A DNA stretch of 64,000 nucleotides from Chromatiaceae bacterium. GTDB taxonomy: Bacteria; Pseudomonadota; Gammaproteobacteria; Chromatiales; Chromatiaceae. The notes beneath the pieces are model-generated. The model saw nothing but the letters and a program-made list of their open reading frames with translations, was not told where the DNA came from and made no database searches. Both the position numbers and the translations under genes were made by a program. Below are positions 51,797-60,776 of the stretch, in pieces. The first letter of the stretch is position 1. Each line of letters opens with the position of its first letter. The stretch is taken from NCBI GenBank assembly GCA_024235255.1, contig JACKMT010000003.1, forward strand, positions 372,001 through 436,000. The letters are read 5' to 3'.

Positions 51797-52349
51797 AACG
51801 ACCTCTCACGTTTGCGAGCAATTTTACGCGAATAGGCCTGGCAAACCATATCTGCATGCCGGTTGACTCGATCCAGTCGTTCCGGCTCTTGGTGTAAGCG
51901 TCTGCATCGGTTTCCGCGTAGTTGTTGTTCGGTTGCACCCGCAAATCTCTGGTAATGATGTGAATCGGACGAATACCGGTCGCCGCAGGTCGATCGATAT
52001 TCACTTTCCCCTGCAACAGTACCAGCGCTTTGTCTCCGGATACCCAGCCTGTTTCCGAACGCACCTTCCAGGGAGGCCTCTCATCTTCAAAAATCAACAT
52101 CCGGGGCTGAATCAGCTCGGTAGTGTCGTCATCTGGGAAATGAACCATCCTGTCAGCGGAAAGCTGCTTGTCCGGCTTACCCTTCTCGCTCATGGTCACC
52201 GCAGTGAAGTGATTGAGAAAGTAGTCGGGAGTGTGCGCTGCCGGCGGGTAGTCACTCTTTCTATCTGTTGCACGGTTGAGCCAGCCGCTGCCCAACACGA
52301 GCAACAGCAGCACGCCTCCGATCAGCAGGTTTTTCGTGCCGACAATCAA
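51783..52349 (-). CDS. lptC: LPS export protein LptC
   Basis: A 188-residue bitopic protein: one N-terminal membrane anchor (LLIGGVLLLLVLGSGWL) followed by a periplasmic LptC domain (PDYFLNHFTAVTMSEKGKPD, RMVHFPDDDTTELIQPRM). It links LptBFG to LptA. The TTG at 52349 is chosen: it overlaps the kdsC stop and follows GGAAAG. A longer frame upstream lies inside kdsC and is rejected. Confidence 0.9.
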   Translation of the reverse strand: MIVGTKNLLIGGVLLLLVLGSGWLNRATDRKSDYPPAAHTPDYFLNHFTAVTMSEKGKPDKQLSADRMVHFPDDDTTELIQPRMLIFEDERPPWKVRSETGWVSGDKALVLLQGKVNIDRPAATGIRPIHIITRDLRVQPNNNYAETDADAYTKSRNDWIESTGMQIWFARPIRVKLLANVRGRYEIE

Positions 52350-52867
52350 AGATATCTTTCCAGTGCGGTTGCGAGCCTGCCCTGAGCTTCCAGCAGCAGT
52401 TCGCACACCTCCCGCGCGGCGCCGCGACCGCCCGGCGCTGTCGTTGTCCAGTGGGCGTTCTCAATCGCCAGTTTGTGGGCATCCTGTACCGCGATGGAGA
52501 GTCCGGCACGGCGCATGATTGGTAGATCGACTACGTCATCACCCACATAGGCGATCTGCTCGCGCTTCAGTCCAAGCTTATGCTGCAAGTCCTCAAAGGC
52601 GGGCAGTTTATCTTCCTGTCCCTGATAAATGTGCTGAATACCCAGGCTCTCCATACGCAATGCAACCACGCGCGAACTGCGGGCCGTTATAATGCCGATT
52701 TTAACGCCTGATCTCTGCAGCATTTTCATGCCAAGCCCATCCTTGGAGTAAAACGCCTTGTACTCCTGGCCGTCATCCCCAAGAAACAGGCTGCCGTCCG
52801 TAAGTACACCGTCCACGTCGAAAACCACCAGCTTTATGCGAGCTGCTCTTTCAATTATTTCCTTCAT
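52346..52867 (-). CDS. kdsC: 3-deoxy-D-manno-octulosonate 8-phosphate phosphatase
   Basis: KdsC removes phosphate from Kdo-8-phosphate before activation to CMP-Kdo. The 173-residue HAD-family protein lacks a cap and has motif I DVDGVLTDG, motif II in ITARSS and motif III-IV AYVGDDVVDLPIM. The ATG at 52867 follows CAGGGA; a TTG six codons earlier is possible. It overlaps lptC. Confidence 0.95.
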   Translation of the reverse strand: MKEIIERAARIKLVVFDVDGVLTDGSLFLGDDGQEYKAFYSKDGLGMKMLQRSGVKIGIITARSSRVVALRMESLGIQHIYQGQEDKLPAFEDLQHKLGLKREQIAYVGDDVVDLPIMRRAGLSIAVQDAHKLAIENAHWTTTAPGGRGAAREVCELLLEAQGRLATALERYL

Positions 52868-52897
52868 TCGAGTATTCCCTGACAACTTTTGGCCATG

Positions 52898-53890
52898 TCA
52901 AACAACCCCTGCACGCAGCAGATCGTGCATGTTGATGGCACCGATCAGACGACGCTCGTCGTCGACAATTAATAAGCCATTGATTTTACTCCGTTGCATG
53001 ATTTGCAGCGCCTCTGCCGCCAGCAGGTTGGGGGTGGCGGTTTTACAGCCGGTGGTCATGAAATCGCGCACCAGGCTGTGAGACAGGTCGACCTCCTGAT
53101 CAAGTGTCCGCCTGAGATCTCCGTCAGTGTAGATTCCGGCCAGACGGTAATTTTCATCGACGATGGCGGTCATACCCAGCCCTTTTTTCGTCATCTCCAC
53201 CAATGCTTCCTTCAGGTGAGCCTCTTCGGTCACTGCAGGTACCTCCGCGCCGGAGTGCATGATATCTGAAATATGCAACAGCAAACGACGGCCGAGGCTG
53301 CCGCCGGGGTGGGAGCGTGCAAAGTCCTTCTCGGTGAATCCTCTCGACTCAAGCAGCGCGATCGCCAGCGCGTCGCCCATCGCCAGGGCAGCGGTGGTGC
53401 TGGAAGTGGGCGCCAGATTAAGCGGGCAAGCTTCCTGTGGTACACCCACATCGATGTGTATATCCGCTTCGCGCGCAAGATTTGAAGTGGAATCGCCGGT
53501 CAATGCGATCAACGGAATGCCGAGGCGTTTGATTATCGGGACTATGGTGAGTATCTCCCGGGTCTCGCCGGAATTGGACAGGGCCAACACCACATCCTTG
53601 TCTGTGATCATGCCCAAGTCACCATGGCTGGCTTCGCCGGGGTGGACAAAAAATGCCGGGCTTCCGGTACTGGCGAGGGTGGCCGCGATTTTGCCGCAGA
53701 TGTGGCCCGATTTGCCCATTCCGGTTACCACAATGCGGCCTTCGCATGCGAGCATAAAGCGGCAAGCCTTGGCGAAGTCATCCGTTATCCGGCTGCTCAG
53801 ATTCAGCACTGCAGCCGCCTCATTTTTGATCACGGCCAGACCCAGCGCTTTAAGGTTCTCCGAATCCGCTGTCTGGGAGCTACTGTTCAT
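52898..53890 (-). CDS. kdsD: Arabinose-5-phosphate isomerase
   Basis: KdsD interconverts ribulose-5-phosphate and arabinose-5-phosphate, the first step of Kdo synthesis. The 330-residue protein has a SIS domain (VTGMGKSGHICGKIAATLAS, the FFVHPGEASHGDLGMI block, LSNSGETREI, PTSSTTAALAMGDALA) and two CBS domains (about 205-330). The ATG at 53890 gives the family N-terminus. It starts the leftward kdsD-kdsC-lptCAB-rpoN transcript; the 165 bp upstream contain no clear promoter. Confidence 0.95.
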   Translation of the reverse strand: MNSSSQTADSENLKALGLAVIKNEAAAVLNLSSRITDDFAKACRFMLACEGRIVVTGMGKSGHICGKIAATLASTGSPAFFVHPGEASHGDLGMITDKDVVLALSNSGETREILTIVPIIKRLGIPLIALTGDSTSNLAREADIHIDVGVPQEACPLNLAPTSSTTAALAMGDALAIALLESRGFTEKDFARSHPGGSLGRRLLLHISDIMHSGAEVPAVTEEAHLKEALVEMTKKGLGMTAIVDENYRLAGIYTDGDLRRTLDQEVDLSHSLVRDFMTTGCKTATPNLLAAEALQIMQRSKINGLLIVDDERRLIGAINMHDLLRAGVV

Positions 53891-54055
53891 ACCGTTCGTC
53901 ACTCGGGCATTGGCGAACAAAACCAGTCAGTTGCGCCGGAACAAATTGTGCCACACTTTTAACCCTCTCGCGTGTCATCATTCTCAATTGCCAGTCATCA
54001 GGATTTGGCCGGCTTGCTCCAGGCCCGCGAAGTGTAGATTAACTGGCGTGCCGGC

Positions 54056-54502
54056 CTAGTCGATAAAAAACTGTTGTTGTAACGAGGTTTTTATATGCTG
54101 TTCGGCTCCATCCGGCAGTACGTCAAGCGAGAAAGTCAAAGTCTCGTTGTCGACGATGGGAAAGTCTCCGATATAGTAGATGGCGTTCCCTTCACGAATC
54201 TCACGCAACGGTATATGCCGAATCTGGCCCGTCAGGTTGGTCGACTGCGCATCAATTTGGGCGCTAACCGGCGTGCCGGTAGTGCCAGCCTCGTCTTTAA
54301 TGACACTGACATTGAGCATGCCGCGGAACTTGCTGCGGATAATCTGGTAATTGCCGGCTATATCCGGGGTCAATATCGCAGTCGGGAAGGCGTTGTGGTG
54401 AACCGTGTAGCCCGACTGCCTGGTACTGTTTTCAGCCATTGCCGACAGTGGCAGCAGCATCAACAGACAAGCCGAAACGAAAATCGTTATCTTGGAATTC
54501 AT
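54056..54502 (-). CDS. DUF4426 family exported protein
   Basis: A 148-residue secreted protein: signal peptide (ITIFVSACLLMLLPLSAMA) and a DUF4426 domain of beta strands (YTVHHNAFPTAILTPDIAG, then VSVIKDEAG and LTGQIRHIPLREIREGNAIYYIGDFP). Its function is unknown. In Pseudomonas and others this family follows yggT-yggU-metX-metW; here metX and metW are absent and only 151 bp separate it from yggU. Those 151 bp hold a 9-bp inverted repeat (54581-54589 with 54642-54650) and a GCCGGTCAT direct repeat (54549 and 54601 areas). Confidence 0.85.
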   Translation of the reverse strand: MNSKITIFVSACLLMLLPLSAMAENSTRQSGYTVHHNAFPTAILTPDIAGNYQIIRSKFRGMLNVSVIKDEAGTTGTPVSAQIDAQSTNLTGQIRHIPLREIREGNAIYYIGDFPIVDNETLTFSLDVLPDGAEQHIKTSLQQQFFID

Positions 54503-54653
54503 TGCTCCCCCTGAAAAGTGTGACTTTACCATTTAATCGGTACTTATTGCCGGTCATCCATTTTACCTACCAATCTGCAAGCCACAAAGAAAGCGAAGCA
54601 GCCGGTCATTGTCCGTGCCATAGGTCGGCAGAAATCTCGTGCTTTGTGGCCAG

Positions 54654-54953
54654 TCAAGCTTGCACTGCCGGCACCGGCATTTTCCGGGGGTTCTGAATGC
54701 GTACCCCTTTGTGGCGGCTGCTTGCTCCGCTTAGCAGGCTGACACTGCTGCGGTGGACGCCGAAAGATTTTGCCAGAAACCGCAGCAGATGCGCGTTTGC
54801 CTTGCCTTCCACCGGAGGCGCGGTAATACGGACTTTGTAGTGGTCGCCGTGGGGAGCGACAAACTCGTCCTGACTGGCACGGGGCTGTATCTGCAGATAC
54901 AACAGCAGATCTTCATGCTCCCAGCGGTACCAGGAGAGCTGGCTCGGTTTCAT
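54654..54953 (-). CDS. yggU: YggU/DUF167 family protein
   Basis: A 99-residue DUF167 protein with the family pattern LLLYLQIQPRASQDEFV, KVRITAPPVEGKANAHLLRFLAKSFGV and VSLLSGASSRHKGVRI. The function is unknown; it is nearly always encoded next to yggT. It overlaps yggT by four bases and completes the operon yggS-proC-yggT-yggU. Confidence 0.92.
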   Translation of the reverse strand: MKPSQLSWYRWEHEDLLLYLQIQPRASQDEFVAPHGDHYKVRITAPPVEGKANAHLLRFLAKSFGVHRSSVSLLSGASSRHKGVRIQNPRKMPVPAVQA

Positions 54954-55528
54954 CGGAAGGGCGTGCCGGTCAGCATCTGCAGCGGAGGCAACAGCAGCAT
55001 TTTGAGCAGTGTCAGGCCGACCATTACCAGCATGGGCGAGAGGTCCAGGCCGGATATCGGCGGTATCATCCTTCGGGCAGGACGCAAAACCGGTTCGGTC
55101 AGGCTGTGGATCAGCCCCAGCGCCGGGTTGTATGCGCCTGGATTGACCCAGCTCAAAATCACTTGGATAAGGATTGCAAAGAGAAAAACGTTGATTACCA
55201 GGTTGACCAGCTCAGGCAAAGCCCAAGCCATAGCCGACAGCAGGCCGCCACCCATGCCGGAGATCATCACTATCAGGGCCAGTTCGATGGTTTGCAGCAG
55301 CCACATCAGCACAACTGCTGCCAAGTCTATACCCGCCATGCCGGGTATCACACGTCGTAATGGGTTCAGCAATGGCGACGTTGCCTTGACGATAAACTGT
55401 GATATCGGGTTGTAGAAATCGGCGCGTGTCAACTGCAGCAGGAACCGCAGCATTACCACCAGGATGTAAAGACCGAACAGAAGCTGGATCAGAAAAATCA
55501 GCGGGTTGGAGAGGTAGTCGCTTCCCAT
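54950..55528 (-). CDS. yggT: YggT family membrane protein
   Basis: A 192-residue inner-membrane protein with two YGGT repeats, each of two membrane segments. Repeat 1 contains the NPISQFIVKATSPLLNPLRRVIPGMAG motif, repeat 2 the NPALGLIHSLTEPVLRPARRMIPPISG motif. Homologues affect osmotic and membrane-protein functions and, in plants, thylakoid and nucleoid organisation; the bacterial role is not settled. Start and proC stop share one base. Confidence 0.93.
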   Translation of the reverse strand: MGSDYLSNPLIFLIQLLFGLYILVVMLRFLLQLTRADFYNPISQFIVKATSPLLNPLRRVIPGMAGIDLAAVVLMWLLQTIELALIVMISGMGGGLLSAMAWALPELVNLVINVFLFAILIQVILSWVNPGAYNPALGLIHSLTEPVLRPARRMIPPISGLDLSPMLVMVGLTLLKMLLLPPLQMLTGTPFR

Positions 55529-56388
55529 CAGCTGTTCCCCAGCATTGCAGAGAGCGCTTCAGAACGCTCCTTGGCAGCTATCAGTGCCTGTCTGAATATA
55601 TTCCGGATACCCCCGGCTTCAAGTGTTTTCAACGCGCTTTCGGTGGTGCCGCCGGGAGAGGTGACATAGCTTCGCAGCGTAGCCGGCCCTTCGCTGCTCT
55701 CCATCGCCATACGCGCTGCGCCCAACGCGGTTTGCAGCGTCAACAGGCGCGCCGTGCCGGCTGGCAGGCCAAGTTCCGTGCCGGCCTGCTCCATCGCTTC
55801 CATGACTAGGAAAAAATAGGCTGGTCCACTGCCGGAGAGGGCGGTGACAGCATCCATCAGCGCCTCATCTTTAACCCAGCAGGTCAGTCCCACCGAACGC
55901 AATATGGTTTCCGCGATGCTCTTCTGCTGCTGGGTGATCCCCACTCCTGCATGCAGCACGGTTGCGCCTGCCTGGAGCATAGCCGGGGTGTTGGGCATGG
56001 CGCGGATCAACGCAACACCACTGCCCAGCCACTTGCGCAGATGTGCCTCCCTGACGCCGGCTGCGATGGAAATCACCAGCGGTCGGTAATGTTGGATCGC
56101 TTCGGCGAGATCATTGACCACCATTTCGATAGCCTGTGGTTTGACCGCCAGTACCACCACATCGGATCGCTTCACAGCATCGAAATTATCGCTGGCGGAA
56201 CGGGTGCCAAAACGGGCGGAGAGGGAGGCGAGCTTTTCACCGTCGATGTCGCTGGCGTAAATTCTGGCAGCATTGTAGCCGTCCGCCACCAGTCCGCCAA
56301 TCAAGCTGCCGGCCATATTGCCGGCGCCGATGAAAGCGATGGTTCGGCCGCTCATGTCTGGGAGGTTACCCGCACTTTTCTGATTCAT
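55528..56388 (-). CDS. proC: Pyrroline-5-carboxylate reductase
   Basis: ProC makes proline from pyrroline-5-carboxylate with NAD(P)H. The 286-residue protein has the dinucleotide loop FIGAGNMAGSLIGGL, VLAVKPQAIE, RAMPNTPAMLQAGATVL, and the C-terminal ALSGSGPAYFFLVMEAM and VTSPGGTTESALKTLE. The ATG at 56388 adds 11 residues to a second possible ATG at 56355; neither has a good ribosome site. It lies between yggS and yggT as usual. Confidence 0.95.
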   Translation of the reverse strand: MNQKSAGNLPDMSGRTIAFIGAGNMAGSLIGGLVADGYNAARIYASDIDGEKLASLSARFGTRSASDNFDAVKRSDVVVLAVKPQAIEMVVNDLAEAIQHYRPLVISIAAGVREAHLRKWLGSGVALIRAMPNTPAMLQAGATVLHAGVGITQQQKSIAETILRSVGLTCWVKDEALMDAVTALSGSGPAYFFLVMEAMEQAGTELGLPAGTARLLTLQTALGAARMAMESSEGPATLRSYVTSPGGTTESALKTLEAGGIRNIFRQALIAAKERSEALSAMLGNS

Positions 56389-56457
56389 GATCGCTAGGTT
56401 GTCAGTTGTGATAATCGGATACTTTATAGTTTCTGGAGAGCTTAAGCACGTTTTGGG

Positions 56458-57150
56458 CTACCTTTTTGTGTTTCTGGGGCCAAATACTGCGGTTCCTACC
56501 CGTACTATTGTTGCTCCTTCGGCGATGGCGGCCTCCAAGTCGGCCGTCATGCCCATCGACAAGGTTTCCAATGGGATTTCCGGCGATTTTAACCGCTCCC
56601 GGAGAAGGCGCAGCCGGCGGAAGGCAATGCGCTGCTGCTCCACTCCCTGGACCGGGGCGGGCAGGGTCATCAGTCCTCGCAGCTGCAGACGGGGCAGCTG
56701 CGAAAAAAGCGCGATCAGTTCGCCGGCCTGATCCGGCTCTAATCCGCCCTTTGACTCCTCTGCATCCACATTGATCTGCAGGCAGATGTTTAACGGCGGC
56801 ACTCCGGCAGGGCGTTGGTCGTTAAGCCTGATGGCATGTCTGGGGTTGTCCAGACTGTGGACCCACTGGAAGTTTTCGGCGATTTCCCGGGTTTTATTGC
56901 TTTGTATCCTGCCGATGAAATGCCACTCGATTGGTTGATTACGCAGTTGCCCGATTTTCGCCATTGCTTCCTGCAGGTAACTCTCGCCGAAAAGGCATTG
57001 GCCCGCAGCCAGCGCTTCACGAATAGTTGCCGCAGAGTGGGTTTTACTGACGGCCAGCAGTTGAACCGATCCTGGTGTCCGCTGGTATTGCAGCTCGGCC
57101 CGCCTGATCCGGTCGCATACTTCAGTCAGGCGGTTTTCTATTGCACTCAT
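56458..57150 (-). CDS. yggS: PLP homeostasis protein YggS
   Basis: A 230-residue single-domain alanine-racemase-like PLP protein. The PLP lysine is in LLAVSKTHSAATI, followed by GESYLQEA, WHFIGRIQSNKTREIAENF and the phosphate-binding LSMGMTADLEAAIAEGATIVRVGTA. YggS/PLPBP maintains the PLP pool and amino-acid balance. It begins the leftward unit and is divergent from pilT (227 bp). Confidence 0.95.
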   Translation of the reverse strand: MSAIENRLTEVCDRIRRAELQYQRTPGSVQLLAVSKTHSAATIREALAAGQCLFGESYLQEAMAKIGQLRNQPIEWHFIGRIQSNKTREIAENFQWVHSLDNPRHAIRLNDQRPAGVPPLNICLQINVDAEESKGGLEPDQAGELIALFSQLPRLQLRGLMTLPAPVQGVEQQRIAFRRLRLLRERLKSPEIPLETLSMGMTADLEAAIAEGATIVRVGTAVFGPRNTKR

Positions 57151-57377
57151 AATTATAAATCTGATATCCGGTGTAGCTGGAACTGGACCGGTAGTTTCAG
57201 ATAAACGGGAAATTAAAGCAAAATGTCTCTTCAGCCGTTATGATGGAGGCCTGCACTGGTGTACGGTCGGTGCAGCTGACAATCGGTAAAATAGCCCGGT
57301 TCATTGCTGTTTCGAAGCGATTTCCAGCCAATACTGAGTTATTTGGAGCCTTTATTCAGAAATAGGGGATGAATCAG

Positions 57378-58418
57378 ATGGATATAGCAGAGCTTCTCGC
57401 CTTTAGTGTAAAGCATGAGGCTTCGGATCTGCATCTCTCTGCCGGTCTGCCGCCCATGATCCGGGTGGATGGAGATATCCGGCGGATCAACGTGCCTGCA
57501 TTGGAGCACAAGGTCGTTCACGGTCTGGTCTATGACATCATGAACGATAAGCAGCGTAAGGATTACGAGGAGTACCTGGAGACGGATTTTTCCTTCGAGA
57601 TTCCCGGACTGGCCCGCTTTCGTGTCAACGCATTCAACCAGGAGCGGGGAGCAGGCGCAGTATTTCGTAACATCCCTTCCAAGATATTGACGCTGGAAGA
57701 TCTGGGTTGTCCCGATTCCTTCAAGGATATCGTCAATGTACCGCGCGGTCTGGTGCTGGTGACCGGGCCCACCGGCTCCGGCAAGTCCACCACGCTGGCG
57801 GCGATGATGGACTATAAAAATGACAGCGAATACGCCCACATACTGACTATTGAAGATCCGATCGAGTTTGTCCACACTAGTAAAAAGTGCCTGATCAATC
57901 AGCGTGAGGTGCACCGTGATACCTTGGGTTTTGCTGAAGCATTGCGCTCGGCATTGCGTGAGGACCCGGATATCATTCTGGTCGGCGAGTTGCGTGATCT
58001 GGAGACCATAAGGTTGGCCTTGACTGCGGCCGAAACCGGGCATCTGGTGTTTGGCACGCTGCACACAAGCTCCGCGGCCAAGACCATCGACCGTATCATC
58101 GACGTTTTCCCGGCTGGCGAAAAAGGGATGGTGCGCTCGATGCTTTCAGAATCGCTGCGTTCGGTCATTGCGCAAAGCCTGTTGAAGAAGATTGGCGGTG
58201 GACGCACCGCGGCCTGGGAGATCATGGTGGGTACGCCGGCCATCAGAAACCTGATTCGGGAGGATAAGGTGGCGCAGATGTACTCTGCGATTCAAACCGG
58301 TCAGGCGCACGGTATGCAGACACTTGATCAGCATCTTCAGGAGCTGGTCAGGCGGGGAAAAATCAGCAGGCTAGATGCCCAGTCGAAAGCTGTTAACAAG
58401 TCGCTGTTTACCACCTGA
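57378..58418 (+). CDS. pilT: Type IV pilus retraction ATPase PilT
   Basis: PilT powers pilus retraction and twitching. From the ATG at 57378 it has 346 residues and the canonical DIAELLAF start; an ATG three codons earlier is too close to GGGG. Seen: ASDLHLSAGLPPMIRVDGD, Walker A GPTGSGKSTTLAAM, Asp box ILTIEDPIEFVH, Walker B ILVGELRDLET, His box GHLVFGTLHTSSAAKT and the AIRNLIRE motif needed for retraction. pilU follows after 116 bp. Confidence 0.97.
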   Translation: MDIAELLAFSVKHEASDLHLSAGLPPMIRVDGDIRRINVPALEHKVVHGLVYDIMNDKQRKDYEEYLETDFSFEIPGLARFRVNAFNQERGAGAVFRNIPSKILTLEDLGCPDSFKDIVNVPRGLVLVTGPTGSGKSTTLAAMMDYKNDSEYAHILTIEDPIEFVHTSKKCLINQREVHRDTLGFAEALRSALREDPDIILVGELRDLETIRLALTAAETGHLVFGTLHTSSAAKTIDRIIDVFPAGEKGMVRSMLSESLRSVIAQSLLKKIGGGRTAAWEIMVGTPAIRNLIREDKVAQMYSAIQTGQAHGMQTLDQHLQELVRRGKISRLDAQSKAVNKSLFTT

Positions 58419-58431
58419 CGTTTTTTTTGTT

Positions 58432-58447
58432 TTGCTGTCAACAGCAA
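58432..58447. repeat. Hairpin in the pilT-pilU gap
   Basis: TTGCTG-TCAA-CAGCAA forms a 6-bp stem with a 4-base loop, 13 bp after the pilT stop. A run of eight T residues lies before it, not after it, so it is not a rightward terminator. It may protect the pilT mRNA end or set the ratio of pilT to pilU. Confidence 0.4.
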
Positions 58448-58534
58448 CCGGATGATTGGCAATTCTGTGCGTGTTGGGTGGGTGCGGTTAATTCTTATTG
58501 GCAGCGTGTGGCGAAGTGAAGCGAGAGAGGATCC

Positions 58535-59659
58535 ATGGAATTTGATTCACTGCTGAAACTGATGTCGGAAAAAAGTGCATCAGATCTGTTCATTACCGTC
58601 GGCATGGCGCCCTGTATAAAAATCAACGGCAGAATTGTCCCCGTTTCGAAAGAGAAGATCGGCCTGCAGGGCGCTCATGAAATGGTGATCAGTCTGATGT
58701 CACCGGACCAGCGTGAAGAGTTCGTCCGCACCAAAGAGTGTAACTTTGCGATAAGCGCCGAGGGGGTCGGGCGGTTTCGGGTAAGCGCTTTTATTCAGCG
58801 TAACGCAGCCGGCATGGTGTTGCGCCGCATCGAAAGCACCATACCCGACATAGACAAACTATTGCTGCCGCCTTTGATCAAAGACCTCGCCATGACCAAG
58901 CGTGGTCTGATCATATTCGTCGGTGCTACCGGCACCGGCAAGTCGACTTCGCTTGCGGCGATGCTGGGGTACCGGAACCGCAACAGCAGTGGCCACATCA
59001 TAACTATCGAGGACCCGATTGAGTTTGCCCACAACCATGCCGGCTGCATCGTTACTCAGCGTGAGGTGGGCATAGATACAGAATCCTATGAGGTCGCATT
59101 GAAAAACACCCTGCGGCAGGCGCCGGACGTGATTCTGATCGGTGAGATACGCACCAGGGAGACGATGAATCACGCCATTGCATTCGCCGAAACCGGACAC
59201 CTTTGCCTCTCCACGCTGCACGCCAGCAACGCCAATCAGGCGCTGGACCGCATTATCAATTTTTTTCCTGAGGACCGCCGCAGTCAGCTGTTTATGGATC
59301 TGTCGCTGAATCTGAAAGCGATTGTGGCGCAACAACTGGTGCGCAGACTCGATGGCAGAAGCCGGCGGCCGGTGGTCGAAATCCTGATCAACAGCCCGTT
59401 GGCCGCCGATCTGATAAGAAAAGGCGAGGTGCACAAGCTTAAGGATCTGATGAAACGCTCGACGGAGCAGGGCATGATGACTTTCGACCAGGCGCTGTAC
59501 AAACTCTATCAGGAGGGGGAGATCAGTCACGACGACGCCATTCTGCATGCCGATTCTGCCAATGAAGTGCGTCTGATGATCAAGTTAGGCGAGGGCGAAG
59601 AGAGCAGTTTCAACTCCAGCATGGGCTCGGTGTCGCTGGTGGATGATGTGGATTATTAG
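58535..59659 (+). CDS. pilU: PilT-like ATPase PilU
   Basis: PilU supports PilT in forceful retraction. The 374-residue protein has ASDLFITVGMAPCIKINGR, Walker A GATGTGKSTSLAAM, ITIEDPIEFAHNHAGC, Walker B ILIGEIRTRETM and His box GHLCLSTLHASNANQ, with the longer C-terminal tail that distinguishes PilU from PilT (about 30 residues, S/E/D rich). A good ribosome site (GAGAGG) precedes the ATG. Confidence 0.96.
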   Translation: MEFDSLLKLMSEKSASDLFITVGMAPCIKINGRIVPVSKEKIGLQGAHEMVISLMSPDQREEFVRTKECNFAISAEGVGRFRVSAFIQRNAAGMVLRRIESTIPDIDKLLLPPLIKDLAMTKRGLIIFVGATGTGKSTSLAAMLGYRNRNSSGHIITIEDPIEFAHNHAGCIVTQREVGIDTESYEVALKNTLRQAPDVILIGEIRTRETMNHAIAFAETGHLCLSTLHASNANQALDRIINFFPEDRRSQLFMDLSLNLKAIVAQQLVRRLDGRSRRPVVEILINSPLAADLIRKGEVHKLKDLMKRSTEQGMMTFDQALYKLYQEGEISHDDAILHADSANEVRLMIKLGEGEESSFNSSMGSVSLVDDVDY

Positions 59660-59686
59660 CTGCTGCTCGCCAGCCGGTCTGAGTAC

Positions 59687-60565
59687 TTAGAAAAACACCT
59701 GACGCGCGTCGAAGACCGGTCCGTCCACACATACCCGCTTCATGGCCTGGCTTGTTGCACCGGTTTTTACCGGTACCACGCAACCGGCGCAGCCGCCGAC
59801 GCCGCAAGCCATATACTCTTCCAGCGAAACCTGGCAAGGCAGGTCAAGTTCCGCTGCCAGCATGGCTACCGCTGCCAGCATTGGATGTGGTCCACAGGCA
59901 AATATTTCCACCTGGTTGAGCTGCTCCCGATCGAGGGTGTTTAGCCAATCCCTTGCCAGGTCGGTAACGAAACCCTGATAACAACCCGCATAACCCTGTT
60001 GACTGGCTAACCGGCAGGGTATCCCCCAGTCATCGAGCAGCGGCATGCAAGCAATGACCCCGTCCGGCATCGCAGGTATCAGGATACGGGACGGGCGGGG
60101 GCGGAACGGAAAAGGGACCTCAGAGCCAAGGATGGCGAGCGGCTTGAAAAGGTCATTGCCGCGCAATTGCTGAGCGGCGAATATCATCGGCGGCATGCCG
60201 ACACCGCCCCCGATAAGCAGCGGCCTTGAGCGCCCGCTTTCGAATTTGAACGCTGTCCCGATCGGACCGAGCATGTCCAGCATCTCGCCGGGTTGCCGTG
60301 TTGCCAGCAATCGGGTGCCCTCTCCGACTGCTTTGTAGAGAAACTCCACCCACCCCTCCGTCGCTGAGGTGCGCATGATGGAGATGGGTCTGCGCAGTAG
60401 TAGCGCCGGCGCAACCTTGATATGGGCGAAGCTACCGGGAAGGGCGTTTGCGGCACATTTCGGCGCCGCTACGCGGAGAATGTACTGTTCGCCGGCGCAT
60501 GCCTGGTGGGAGAGGATTTGTGCCTGCTCCGAAAAGATTGTGTCGCGATGAGGTTTGTTCTCCAC
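59687..60565 (-). CDS. PyrK-like dihydroorotate dehydrogenase electron-transfer subunit
   Basis: A 292-residue FAD and [2Fe-2S] protein. It has the ferredoxin-reductase-type FAD domain (LRRPISIMRT resembling RxYS/T, LGPIGTAF), the nucleotide-binding PLLIGGGVGMPPM and CGPHPMLAAVA, and four C-terminal cysteines for [2Fe-2S] (CGVGGCAGC and the later KRVCVDGPVF). In PyrK these pass electrons from dihydroorotate dehydrogenase B to NAD. Partner pyrD is not adjacent, and the GTG start lacks a clear ribosome site. Many relatives have pyrR/pyrB/pyrC at this place between pilU and ruvX. A sulfide dehydrogenase or other reductase subunit is an alternative. Confidence 0.8.
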   Translation of the reverse strand: MENKPHRDTIFSEQAQILSHQACAGEQYILRVAAPKCAANALPGSFAHIKVAPALLLRRPISIMRTSATEGWVEFLYKAVGEGTRLLATRQPGEMLDMLGPIGTAFKFESGRSRPLLIGGGVGMPPMIFAAQQLRGNDLFKPLAILGSEVPFPFRPRPSRILIPAMPDGVIACMPLLDDWGIPCRLASQQGYAGCYQGFVTDLARDWLNTLDREQLNQVEIFACGPHPMLAAVAMLAAELDLPCQVSLEEYMACGVGGCAGCVVPVKTGATSQAMKRVCVDGPVFDARQVFF

Positions 60566-60776
60566 GTTATTTCGCCAGCTTCGTCAGTTATTGAAAAATC
60601 CGCTATGCCCAACAGGGTATAGGTCACCGGACTACGGAACGCCGTGGTCGGGAGAGGATTTTCAGTGCCCGCTCCCAGGCACCTTGTCCCGGAAAAATCC
60701 AGACCAGACATCAAGTGCTTGTGGCATCGTGCGGATAAGGTTTAGGCCGCTATCCGCTGCCAGATAAGTTATGCTC

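Noticed and set aside
53935..53960. TGGCAC on the minus strand upstream of kdsD, resembling a sigma-54 -24 box
   Set aside because: The -12 element does not contain the required GC at the right distance.
58432..58447. Terminator after pilT
   Set aside because: The T-run precedes the hairpin on the coding strand, so it cannot act as a standard terminator.
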